64,000 nt of DNA from QHVT01 sp036399015. Lineage in GTDB: Bacteria; Acidobacteriota; Thermoanaerobaculia; Gp7-AA8. The notes under the pieces were generated by a model, which saw only the letters and a list, made by a program, of their open reading frames with translations, did no database searches and was not told the DNA's origin. Location of the stretch: the NCBI GenBank assembly GCA_036399015.1, contig DASWNW010000036.1, positions 142,653 through 206,652 on the forward strand, in the 5' to 3' direction. Within the stretch, counting starts at the first letter, position 1, and each line of letters begins with the position of its first letter. This document shows, one piece after another, positions 48,199-56,934 of this stretch. The position numbers and the translations under genes were made by a program.

Positions 48199-48273
48199 GG
48201 GCCCGTAGCTCAGTGGTAGAGCACCTGGCTTTTAACCAGAGGGTCGTAGGTTCGATCCCTACCGGGCTCACCA
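48199..48273 (+). tRNA. tRNA-Lys (TTT)
   Basis: Full cloverleaf. The acceptor stem GGGCCCG/CGGGCTC has one G-T pair. D arm and T arm GTAGG/CCTAC are present, and the anticodon loop CTTTTAA has TTT at 34-36. CCA (48271-48273) is encoded. One mismatch at the base of the anticodon stem (C27-A43). Confidence 0.97.
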
Positions 48274-48294
48274 CGCAGTCCATCCCACCCATCC

Positions 48295-48370
<76 letters not shown>

Positions 48371-48385
48371 GGCGGCACGGCCGCC
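48371..48385 (+). terminator. Short hairpin after tRNA-Glu
   Basis: GGCGGC-ACG-GCCGCC directly follows the encoded CCA. No T-run, so only a possible processing or termination signal. Confidence 0.35.
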
Positions 48386-48503
48386 GGCGCTGGTTGGCCT
48401 AGCCTTCTTGCTGCCTCTGCTCAATAACCGGACGATCTTCGCGAGAGCCGCTACGACACGCGCCGCCGGCGGCGTTCGCACTTCCCCCGCCTAGAATCGC
48501 GCG

Positions 48504-49727
48504 ATGCATCAGAAGGCTTTTCTCCTCGCCGCCGCGCTGCTTGCCGGATGCGCCTCCACCCCCCGCACGGGACTCCAGGTCGTGCAGCGTGTCGAGCATC
48601 TCGACGTTGTCGCGCGCGAGCCGATGTTCGTCGAGCATCCCGGCGGCACCCTGTTCGTCTCCGGCTACTGGGAGCCGCGTCCGACGTTGTGGAAGAGCGT
48701 CGACCGCGGGACGACGTGGAGCCGCGTCGACGTTGGCACCGAGGCGGAAGGAGCCGTTGGGAACTCCGACGTCGATCTGGCGATGGCGCCCGACGGCACC
48801 CTCTACTTCGCGGCGATGACCTACGACCGTGAGGCGGGCGAGGGGCGGCAGATCGCCGTCGGCGTCAGCAGCGACGCCGGCTCGACGTGGCGCTGGACGA
48901 CACTCTCGAAGGTGCGCTTCGACGATCGGCCATGGGTGGAGGTCACCCCGGACGGCACGGCGCACGCGATCTGGAACGACGGTGTGGGCGTGTCGTACAC
49001 CGCCAGCCGCGATCGCGGGAAGACGTGGACTCCGGCGACGCGCATCCACGATCGCGGCGGCTCGAGTCACCTCGCCGCCGGACCGGCAGGGGAGCTCGCT
49101 GTCCGCATCACGCCGCTGTCCGCATCCGGCAACAAGTACGACGAGGGCGTCGATCTGATCGCGGTCAGCACCGACGGCGGCGGGTCGTGGCAAAAGTACC
49201 CCGCTCCCGGACAGCGGGATTGGTCGCCCGACTTCATGTCCGACGCCACGCCACGATGGGTGGAGCCGCTGGCGTGGGACTCCGGCGGCCGCCTCTATTC
49301 TCTATGGGCGGACAAGCAGGGCATCCGGCTGGCGCGATCGGACGACCGCGGCGCCCACTGGCGCACCTGGACGGTGACGGAGACCGCCGCGCCGGCATTC
49401 TTCCCGTATCTCGCCGCACGCGGAGAAGGGGAGCTCGCCGCGACGTGGTTCACGGCCTCGACCAACGACATGCACGACCTCCGGTGGCAGGTCGCGCGGA
49501 TCGGCGGAGCGGCCGGCGAGGCAGAGCCGCGCGTGCGTATCTCGGCGCCGCAGTCGCTCGAGAGCCGCCGTCCGCGCGAAAAGGACGGGCCGCTCTTCAA
49601 CGATCCCGCCGGCGAATACCTGCCCGTCGGCTTCCTCCGCGACGGCTCGATCGCGGTGGTCACGCCGGTCCAGAACCAGCCGGCGGGTCGCCGCGGATTC
49701 GTCTGGTGGACGTTCCAAAACAGATGA
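48504..49727 (+). CDS. Sialidase-like (BNR/Asp-box) lipoprotein
   Basis: 407 residues. Lipoprotein signal LLAAALLAGC, then a six-bladed propeller with BNR/Asp-box motifs of type SxDxGxxW: SVDRGTTWSRV, SSDAGSTWRWT, SRDRGKTWTPA, STDGGGSWQKY, RSDDRGAHWRTW. This is the fold of exo-alpha-sialidases, but the catalytic arginine triad cannot be confirmed by eye, so it may be a non-enzymatic propeller. Located in the periplasm or on the outer membrane. The gap to the tRNA genes (48386-48503) holds nothing else clear. Confidence 0.85.
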   Translation: MHQKAFLLAAALLAGCASTPRTGLQVVQRVEHLDVVAREPMFVEHPGGTLFVSGYWEPRPTLWKSVDRGTTWSRVDVGTEAEGAVGNSDVDLAMAPDGTLYFAAMTYDREAGEGRQIAVGVSSDAGSTWRWTTLSKVRFDDRPWVEVTPDGTAHAIWNDGVGVSYTASRDRGKTWTPATRIHDRGGSSHLAAGPAGELAVRITPLSASGNKYDEGVDLIAVSTDGGGSWQKYPAPGQRDWSPDFMSDATPRWVEPLAWDSGGRLYSLWADKQGIRLARSDDRGAHWRTWTVTETAAPAFFPYLAARGEGELAATWFTASTNDMHDLRWQVARIGGAAGEAEPRVRISAPQSLESRRPREKDGPLFNDPAGEYLPVGFLRDGSIAVVTPVQNQPAGRRGFVWWTFQNR

Positions 49728-49791
49728 CATCTCCCGTTCCGAGGCAGAAGCGCCTATGATGGCGTCTTCGCTTCCAGGGAGAGACAATTCT

Positions 49792-52700
49792 ATGAAGTCG
49801 CGCGCCGTCGCCGTGCTGGCGATCTGGGTATCCCTTGCTATTGGTCTGCACGCTGACATCGACACCAGCATCCTGAGGCCGGTCGGGTACCACCCGAGCG
49901 ACATCGCCTATTTCAACACTCCCTACCTCGCGAACGCGCTTGCGCAGGGCGGCGAGTGGCTGGAGTTCACCGACGGCTTCGGGGATGTCGTCGACTTCAA
50001 CGACCGTCCCACGCAGTTCATCCAGGGGTACCCGCAGTTCCTCGCGGACGGCAAGAAGCTGCGCGGCTTCCTTTTCGGGCTGAACATCAACAACGACGAC
50101 ATCCGCCCGGCGGGATGGCCGATCCGCAACACGCTCTCCAAAGGCCACGTGGTGATGACGTGGCAGGGCAACGCCGACGTCCGCCTCGTGAACTGCACCT
50201 TCATCCCCGGCGAGTCGAACGGCAGCGGCGACGGCACGGGCCTCATCAACGGCGGCCGGCGCGTCTACCTCTGCAACTCGGGCCTCACCAGTCTCGAGGT
50301 CCATGCGATCCAGACGCCGATCACCGACCTGAAGGTGTGGCTGCCGGCGCTCGACAATCCCGCCACCGCGGGCGTGGACGAGAGCCAGACCACCTCGCTG
50401 GAGAACCAGCTCTTCCACCCGCTCCTGCTCCAGCGCATCGCCGACCGCGACTGGGGCTTCATCCGCTTCATGGACTGGGGGAAGACCAACGCCAGCCCGC
50501 AGGTCGACTGGAGCGACCGCCGCAGGCCGGGACACATCTTCCAGGCCGGCATCATCAACGACCGCTCGCCCGCGCCCAACCCCGACCCCAACGGCGAGGA
50601 GCTCTCGCCGGGCGACCGCGAGACCGGCATCGCCTGGGAGCACATGATCGCTCTCTGCAACGCCACCGGTCGGAACATGTGGATCAACATCCCCCACCTC
50701 GCGACGGACGAGTACATCCAGAAGCTGGCGCAGGTGATCCGCTTCGGAAGCCTCGCGAACGGCGAGCCGGCGGTGGCGGGGAATCCCGTCTTTCCGCCGC
50801 TGAACAGCAACCTGAAGGTGTTCGTGGAGTACTCGAACGAGATCTGGTCGAGCGGCTTCGCCTTCCCGCAGGGAAACTGGGCCGAGGCGATGGCGCCGTC
50901 GGGGCCGGGGATCGACCCGTTCGAGTCGAAGGCGCAGTTCGTCGCCGGCAAATTCGTCAACACCTGGAACATCTTCCAGAACGTCTTCGGCGGCACCCAG
51001 CGGCTGGTGCGCGTGGCGGCGATCTTCACCGCCAACACCACCTACACGAACGCGTACATGCAGGAGCTGGCGGCGCTGCAGGCTGACTTCCCGAGCGTCG
51101 AGCCGGACATCCTCGCCGTCACCACCTACTTCGGCAACGGCATCCAGGACTTCGTCCACGAACAGGGCTTCACCACCGGGAAGCTCTTCAACGATCCCTA
51201 CTGGAGCAGCGCCACGTTCCAGAGCCATCTCACGAAGGCTTTCGACGAGTGGACGCGGCGCATGCTCTCGGGCGACGCCTCCACCGGCGCCGGACCCGAC
51301 GCCACCGGCATCGGCGGCGGCTTCTCCGCGTCGCTGCGTGACTTCAATCTCCCGATCGTCGCGTACGAGGGCGGCCCTTCTCTCTTCACCGACACGCTCG
51401 ATCTCGGCAACACCGACACCGACGACGGCGTGACGATCTTCGTCGAGGCGATGAACCGCGATCCCCGCATCGCCGGTGTCTACCGCATGCACCTCGAGCT
51501 CGCGCGCAGCAAAGGGCTCTGGACGCACAACCCCTACACCGACACGAGCACCTGGAGCCGCTTCGGGCAGTGGGGGCATCTCGAGACGCTCAACCAGGCT
51601 CCCGCCACCGCGGCGAAGTACTCGTTGATGCTCGAGCACTTCGACACCTGGTCCACGCTGCGCCACATCGACACGCCGTCGGGCGGCGTCCCGTCGTTCA
51701 CCACCAATGGCGCGCTGCCGATCGGCATCGTCGGCCAGAGCTACACCGCCGACATCGTGACCGCCGGCGGCACCGGCGCGCGCACCGTGACGGTGATCGG
51801 GAAGTTCCTCGACGCCGGACTGACCGTCGGCGCCGGACCGGTGGCCGGCAACCTGCGCGTCACGGGTACGCCGGTGAAGAGCGGCAAGAGCTTCATCCTT
51901 GCCCGCGTCAACGATGCCGACGGCGACCCTTCGTGGCGCATCTTCACGATCGAGCTGTTCGGCGGCCCCGGCACGCTGGTGCAGAGCGACTTCAACGTCG
52001 AGACCTCGCCGGCCCTGAACCTGCCGTGGACGAAGACGCTCATCCTCTCGCCCAAGGTGACCTGGGGAGGGTGGAACGTCGGCAGCGGCATCGTGCCTCA
52101 GAACGACAACGACTCGATCGGCTTCAGCGTCAGCGCCGGCGGCGATCCGGGGGAGACCCTCGCCCAGGCCATCGCCGACCAGGAGTTCCTCACCGCCACC
52201 GTCACGCCCGCCCAGGGAGCGCTCGATCTGCGCGAGGCGGAGTTCCGTTTCTCGATGGTTCGCCACAGCGTGCACGCGCCGAACGGCTTCGCCGTTTACT
52301 CGAGCATCGGCGGCTTCGCCGAGGCGAGCGCGCTGGCGACGTTCCAGCTGGAAGACCGCTTCGACCTCAACGACAACGAGTTCGTCCTGACGCTGCCCAA
52401 CACCGCCGCCTTCTCCGCGGTGAACGCGGCGCTCACGTTCCGGATCGTCACGTTCGGCGGCAAGTTCGACGGCCACCGCGCGGGGCTCACGGCGTTCAAG
52501 CTGACGCAGAAGGTGGCGCCCTGTTGCGCGACGACGATCCCCACGAACGTCGTCGCCACGGCCACGTCGGCCACGCAGGTCTCGGTCGTCTGGACGGCCG
52601 TCGACGGCGCGACGAGCTACGAGATCGTCCGCCGCGCCGCGGGAGGCACCGAACAGCTCTTCACCTCCGGCACGGCGACGTTCACCGACACGACCGCTGC

Positions 52701-53094
52701 CGCGAACAGCGCCTTCCTCTACCGCGTCCGCGCTGTCGGCCCGTCCGGCACCTCCGGCGACAGCGCCAGGAGCCTCGCCACGACGGTCGTCTACACCGAC
52801 GACCCGCTCGTGGTGAAGTCGACGCGCATCAAGCGGACGCATCTCATCGAGCTGCGCACCGCCGTCAACGCCGTCCGCACGCTGGCCGCTCTGTCGGCGG
52901 CGACCTTCACCGACAGCGTCATCACGGCACAGTCGACGAAGGTGCGGGCGGTGCACGTCACCGACCTTCGCACCGCGCTTTCGGCGGCATTGACGGCGCT
53001 CGGCCTCCCGGCGCCGTCGTTCAGCAGCGGCGTGGCGGCCGCGAGCCCCGTGAAGGCGGTGCACCTGCAGGAGCTGCGGACGCTGATGAAGTAG
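49792..53094 (+). CDS. Secreted clan-A-like glycoside hydrolase with FN3 domain and C-terminal duplicated motif
   Basis: 1100 residues. Signal peptide (VAVLAIWVSLAIGLHAD). Residues ~20-620 look like a (beta/alpha)8 glycosidase of clan GH-A: Asn-Glu349-350 in FVEYSNEIW as acid/base and Glu526 in IVAYEGGPS as nucleophile, with WINIPHLATDEYIQKLAQ between. Then come beta-sandwich regions, an FN3 domain (~920-1010: IPTNVVATATSATQVSVVW, FLYRVRAVGPSGT) and a C-terminus with three copies of a HLxELRTA motif (RTHLIELRTAVNAVR, VHVTDLRTALSAAL, VHLQELRTLMK). Substrate unknown. AGGGAG 9 bases before ATG 49792. Convergent with the IPTL-CTERM gene. Confidence 0.8.
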   Translation: MKSRAVAVLAIWVSLAIGLHADIDTSILRPVGYHPSDIAYFNTPYLANALAQGGEWLEFTDGFGDVVDFNDRPTQFIQGYPQFLADGKKLRGFLFGLNINNDDIRPAGWPIRNTLSKGHVVMTWQGNADVRLVNCTFIPGESNGSGDGTGLINGGRRVYLCNSGLTSLEVHAIQTPITDLKVWLPALDNPATAGVDESQTTSLENQLFHPLLLQRIADRDWGFIRFMDWGKTNASPQVDWSDRRRPGHIFQAGIINDRSPAPNPDPNGEELSPGDRETGIAWEHMIALCNATGRNMWINIPHLATDEYIQKLAQVIRFGSLANGEPAVAGNPVFPPLNSNLKVFVEYSNEIWSSGFAFPQGNWAEAMAPSGPGIDPFESKAQFVAGKFVNTWNIFQNVFGGTQRLVRVAAIFTANTTYTNAYMQELAALQADFPSVEPDILAVTTYFGNGIQDFVHEQGFTTGKLFNDPYWSSATFQSHLTKAFDEWTRRMLSGDASTGAGPDATGIGGGFSASLRDFNLPIVAYEGGPSLFTDTLDLGNTDTDDGVTIFVEAMNRDPRIAGVYRMHLELARSKGLWTHNPYTDTSTWSRFGQWGHLETLNQAPATAAKYSLMLEHFDTWSTLRHIDTPSGGVPSFTTNGALPIGIVGQSYTADIVTAGGTGARTVTVIGKFLDAGLTVGAGPVAGNLRVTGTPVKSGKSFILARVNDADGDPSWRIFTIELFGGPGTLVQSDFNVETSPALNLPWTKTLILSPKVTWGGWNVGSGIVPQNDNDSIGFSVSAGGDPGETLAQAIADQEFLTATVTPAQGALDLREAEFRFSMVRHSVHAPNGFAVYSSIGGFAEASALATFQLEDRFDLNDNEFVLTLPNTAAFSAVNAALTFRIVTFGGKFDGHRAGLTAFKLTQKVAPCCATTIPTNVVATATSATQVSVVWTAVDGATSYEIVRRAAGGTEQLFTSGTATFTDTTAAANSAFLYRVRAVGPSGTSGDSARSLATTVVYTDDPLVVKSTRIKRTHLIELRTAVNAVRTLAALSAATFTDSVITAQSTKVRAVHVTDLRTALSAALTALGLPAPSFSSGVAAASPVKAVHLQELRTLMK

Positions 53095-53106
53095 CGTGGC
53101 GGCTCG

Positions 53107-55587
53107 TCACGCCTTCATCGCCGCCGTTCCCGCGAACGCGAGGAGCAGTGCCGTCAACAGTAGTGCCCATTCCGACAGAGTCGGGATCCCCGCCCCGGCG
53201 GAGGGGAAGTCGTCGTCGCGGATCGTTCCCTGTGCCTCCAGGTCGCCGGCGGCCGCCCCGGTGACGTTCGTGATGGTGACGGTGAAGGTCTCGTCCGGCT
53301 CTCCCTCGCTGTCGGAGACGACCGGCACCGTGATGGTGGTGGACGTGCTTCCCGCCGCGATCATCCCGCTGCCGCTGGTGGCGGCGTAGTCGCCCGGGGC
53401 GGTGGCGGTGCCGTTGCTGGTCGCGAAGTCGAACGTGACGTCGGCCGGCGCGGGTGCCGTGAGCGCGACCGTGAACGTGGCGTTCCTAGTGCCGCTGTCG
53501 CCTTCGATCACGGACCTGTCGCCGATGTTGAGCGTCGGGGCAGCGCCGGCCGACACGGCGTTCGAGAACTCCGAGGTGTCGAGCGTCGTCAGGTCGGTGG
53601 CGGTGGCGGTGATGACGCTTCCGGCGGTGACGGCGGGGATGGTGGCGGCGACGTCGGCGTTGCCGGTCGCATCGGTGGTGACGTCGACGGCGGCGATGAA
53701 CGTGCGGCCCTCACCGAACCCGGTCGGGTCGGCGGTGGGGCTCCTGAAGAACTCGAGGCGGAACGTGCGGGCGGGGGTGCTGTTGAAGTCGCCCGTGACG
53801 AGAGTCCCGCCGCCGATCAGCACCGCGCCGCTGAGGGCGGGATAGTTCTGCCGGTTGTTGCCGCCGGTGTCGGCGTCGCCGGCGTCGTTCATCATCGGTC
53901 CGTTCGTGTCGAGGTCGATCCCGAGACCGCCGTTGCGGTCGATGGAGTTGCCGAGGAACTGGTTGGCGAGGCCGATGCCGCCGTTGATGCCGTCGCCGGT
54001 GTTGAACCAGATCGTGTTCCCGTCGCCCGCGCCGGTCCCGCCGATGACGTTCCCGGTGACGGCGCCCGCAACGGTGGCGTCGAGGAAGATGCCGTGTCCG
54101 CCGTTCGCGATCGCTGCCGCCGCGACGGCGGAGAGCCCGATCCGGTTGCCGCTGATCGTGTTGCCGCTGGACGGGAGCGTCGGATGGGCCGGCACCACGG
54201 GGGCCGACGACAGGCGGATCCCGTTCCCGCCGTTGCCGGAGATCAGGTTTCCCTCGATCGTGCTGTCGTCGGTCTGGTACACGCCGATGCCGTCGCCGCC
54301 GTTTGCAATGGCGGCGATCCCGGCGGCGTTGGTGCCGATGCGGTTGAAGGAGATGACGGTGCCGGTGTTCTCCGCGACGCCCTCCGTGATGGCCGTCCGG
54401 ACAAGGATTCCCTCGGCGCCGTTTCCGGAGATCACGTTCCCCGCTCCCGCACCCGGTCCGCCGATGGTGGTGTTCGTCGTCCCGAAGATTGCGACCCCCG
54501 CGAGGCCATTTCCCAGGTCCGACGTGGCCGTGCTGTCGGTGCCGATGAAGTTGCCCGAGACGACGGTGTCCTGCGCGAACGTGCACCGCGCCACGCCGCA
54601 CCTCCCACCCATCCCGATGCCGTACGACCCGTTGGCGGAGATGACGTTCCGCGCGCCGGCGGACGTGCCGCCGATGGTCGTCTCGACGGCGCCGAAAAGC
54701 CCGATCCCGAACGTCGCGTTCGGAATGGGAGCGGTGCCGGAGAGACTCGTGCCGATCAGGTTTCCCTGCACGATGTTCCCGGTGGCAAAGTCGTCCTCCG
54801 TGTCGCCGCGGGAGACGATCTCGATTCCTCCGCCGTTTCCGGAGATGACGTTCCCCTGGCCGGCCAGCGTACCGCCGATCAGGTTGTCGTCTCCGGAGTC
54901 GATGAGAATGCCGACTTCGGTGTTGCCGAGGTCGGCCGAGCCGGTGTCGGTCGTGCCGATGAGGTTTCCCTGCACCACGTTGCCGACCGACGGCGCGCCG
55001 TCGGCCCGCCCGGAGATGACGATGCCCTGGTTGTTGCCGGAGATGACGTTCGCGTCTCCCGCCGCCGACCCGCCGATCGTTGCCGCCCCGCTGTTTTCAG
55101 CGATCAGGATCCCGCCGGAGTTCCCCGCCGGTGCGGTTCCGGTGGCGTCGACGCCGATGAAGTTTCCGACGACGATCGCTCCCGCGCCGCCGATGCGGAT
55201 GCCGAAGCCGGTGAACTCGATGATCACGAGCCCGCGGATGGTGCTTGCCGCGGGACTGTTGATCGTCAGGCCGTCCGCCGCGAGACCGTTGCCGTCGAGC
55301 GTGACGATGGGCGTGCCGCCGAAGCCGGGCTGCGTCGTGCCGTCGATGACCACCGTGTCGGTGATCGTCGGCAGTGCCGACAGGACCGTGATGGTCTGCT
55401 CCCCGCCGCCGCCGATGTTGAAGTGGATCTCGTCCGGTCCCCCCGTCGCGTTCGCGTCGAGGATGGCCTGCCGCAGCGACCCCGCGCCGGAGTCGGCGTT
55501 CGTCGTCACGGTGAAGGTGGCACCGTAGAGGAGCGACGGGGTGAGCGCGAGAAGGCAGAGCAGGGCGCGAAGGGTCCAGCAGGTCAT
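53107..55587 (-). CDS. IPTL-CTERM beta-helix / Calx-beta surface protein (paralogue A)
   Basis: 826 residues. Signal peptide (LRALLCLLALTPSLLYG), then the CSLREA-like start FTVTTNADSGAGSLRQAILD. A long right-handed beta-helix (~45-560) has repeats of GNVISGN and GNFIGTD type. Next is a Calx-beta domain (VIEGDSGTRNATFTVALT, TITVPVVSDSEGEPDETFTVTI) and a C-terminal IPTL-CTERM tail (IPTLSEW, hydrophobic helix, short basic end). That tail is a sorting signal processed by an exosortase/archaeosortase-type enzyme (XrtH group) that attaches proteins to the outer surface; the enzyme is not in the window. GAGGAG 10 bases before ATG 55587. Confidence 0.92.
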   Translation of the reverse strand: MTCWTLRALLCLLALTPSLLYGATFTVTTNADSGAGSLRQAILDANATGGPDEIHFNIGGGGEQTITVLSALPTITDTVVIDGTTQPGFGGTPIVTLDGNGLAADGLTINSPAASTIRGLVIIEFTGFGIRIGGAGAIVVGNFIGVDATGTAPAGNSGGILIAENSGAATIGGSAAGDANVISGNNQGIVISGRADGAPSVGNVVQGNLIGTTDTGSADLGNTEVGILIDSGDDNLIGGTLAGQGNVISGNGGGIEIVSRGDTEDDFATGNIVQGNLIGTSLSGTAPIPNATFGIGLFGAVETTIGGTSAGARNVISANGSYGIGMGGRCGVARCTFAQDTVVSGNFIGTDSTATSDLGNGLAGVAIFGTTNTTIGGPGAGAGNVISGNGAEGILVRTAITEGVAENTGTVISFNRIGTNAAGIAAIANGGDGIGVYQTDDSTIEGNLISGNGGNGIRLSSAPVVPAHPTLPSSGNTISGNRIGLSAVAAAAIANGGHGIFLDATVAGAVTGNVIGGTGAGDGNTIWFNTGDGINGGIGLANQFLGNSIDRNGGLGIDLDTNGPMMNDAGDADTGGNNRQNYPALSGAVLIGGGTLVTGDFNSTPARTFRLEFFRSPTADPTGFGEGRTFIAAVDVTTDATGNADVAATIPAVTAGSVITATATDLTTLDTSEFSNAVSAGAAPTLNIGDRSVIEGDSGTRNATFTVALTAPAPADVTFDFATSNGTATAPGDYAATSGSGMIAAGSTSTTITVPVVSDSEGEPDETFTVTITNVTGAAAGDLEAQGTIRDDDFPSAGAGIPTLSEWALLLTALLLAFAGTAAMKA

Positions 55588-55680
55588 CGGACGGTCTCTC
55601 CTCACTTGTGAGCGGACAGCTTACAACCGGCGCGGCGGTTCCCGGCCTGGCGTGAGGGGGCGGCGTGCCAGAATGCGCCG

Positions 55681-56907
55681 ATGCAACGTACGCGCGTCTC
55701 GTTTGTTCTGATCGCAGTCCTTCTCCTCGCCGCTCCATTCGCGGACGCGCAGCGGCGCCGTTCGGTCACCGTCTCCGACACCGTCATCCTCGGCGGCCTC
55801 TTTTCGCTGACCGGCGACGGCGCCACCCTCGGGCGCGCGAGCGCGGCGGCGCTGGAGCTCGCGGTGCGCGACATCAACGAGGAGCTGGCGGCCCTGCGCC
55901 TCCCGTATCGCGTGCAGCCGCTCGTCGCCGACACGCAACTCCGCGCCGACGTCGCGCGGGAGAAGCTCGCGGAGCTCTACGAGGCCGGTGCGCGGTACGT
56001 CATCGGCCCGCAGTCGAGCGCCGAGGCGGGAGCGATGCGCGCCTATGCGAATGAACATCGGATCGTGCTCGTCAGCCAGGGGAGCACCGCCTTCTCGCTC
56101 GCCATCCCGGGCGACTACCTCTTCCGGCTCGCGCCGAACGACAGGCTCGAAGGGGCGGCCATGGCCGCGCTCATGCGTGCCGACGGCATCGACGTCGTGG
56201 TGCCGGTCTGGCGCAACGACGCCGGCAACACCGGGCTCCGCGACGGCGCCATGCAGTTCTTCGCGAATGCGGGCGGCGTCGTGCACGGCGGCGTCCCGTA
56301 CGACCCCGCCACCACCGACTTCGCCTCCATCGTCGCCACCCTCGGCAGCCAGGTGCGTGCGGCAAAGAACGCCCACCCGGGTGCGACCGTAGGCGTCTAC
56401 ATCGCCGCGTTCGAGGAGGGGGTGCCGCTGCTGAATCTCGCGCGGCTCGACGCGGACCTCGCCGGCGCCCGCTGGTACGGCGGCGACGGACTGACGCAGA
56501 GCCAGGCGCTCCTCGCCGACCCAGCCATCGCCGCCTTCGCCGCGGCAACGCACTTTACCGCCCCCGCGGTCGGCCTCGGCGAGTCGACGCGCGACCGGTG
56601 GGAGCCCCTCAGCGCGGAGATCCACGCGCGCGTCGGCTTTCTCCCCGACGCGTTCTCGCTGTCGGTCTACGACGCCGCCTGGGTGGCGATCCTCTCGCAC
56701 ATCGAATCGCGCGGCGACGCCGACGTGCGGCGGGAGTCGTTTGTCCGCAACGTGCAGCGCTACTGGGGCGTCACCGGCCCGCTCGCGCTCGACGCGGCCG
56801 GCGACCGGAAGCTCGCCGACTTCGATCTCTGGACCGTCCAGCCGAACGGCGCGGTAATCGGCTGGGTGCGGACGGCGCAGTACGTCAGCGGGAGGCTGGT
56901 GCGATGA
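55681..56907 (+). CDS. ABC-type substrate-binding protein (periplasmic type 1, LIV-like)
   Basis: 408 residues. Signal peptide (SFVLIAVLLLAAPFADAQ), then a type I periplasmic-binding fold of the branched-chain amino-acid/urea group: LGGLFSLTGDGATLGRASAAALELAVRDIN, YVIGPQSSAEAGAMRAYAN, VLVSQGSTA and LSVYDAAWVAIL. No permease or ATPase gene lies next to it, so it is an orphan binding protein, perhaps part of a sensor system. It sits between the two IPTL-CTERM paralogues and is divergent from the first, with a 93-base gap. Confidence 0.9.
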   Translation: MQRTRVSFVLIAVLLLAAPFADAQRRRSVTVSDTVILGGLFSLTGDGATLGRASAAALELAVRDINEELAALRLPYRVQPLVADTQLRADVAREKLAELYEAGARYVIGPQSSAEAGAMRAYANEHRIVLVSQGSTAFSLAIPGDYLFRLAPNDRLEGAAMAALMRADGIDVVVPVWRNDAGNTGLRDGAMQFFANAGGVVHGGVPYDPATTDFASIVATLGSQVRAAKNAHPGATVGVYIAAFEEGVPLLNLARLDADLAGARWYGGDGLTQSQALLADPAIAAFAAATHFTAPAVGLGESTRDRWEPLSAEIHARVGFLPDAFSLSVYDAAWVAILSHIESRGDADVRRESFVRNVQRYWGVTGPLALDAAGDRKLADFDLWTVQPNGAVIGWVRTAQYVSGRLVR

Positions 56908-56934
56908 CGCCGCAGGGCGCCGGCGGTGCGGCGA

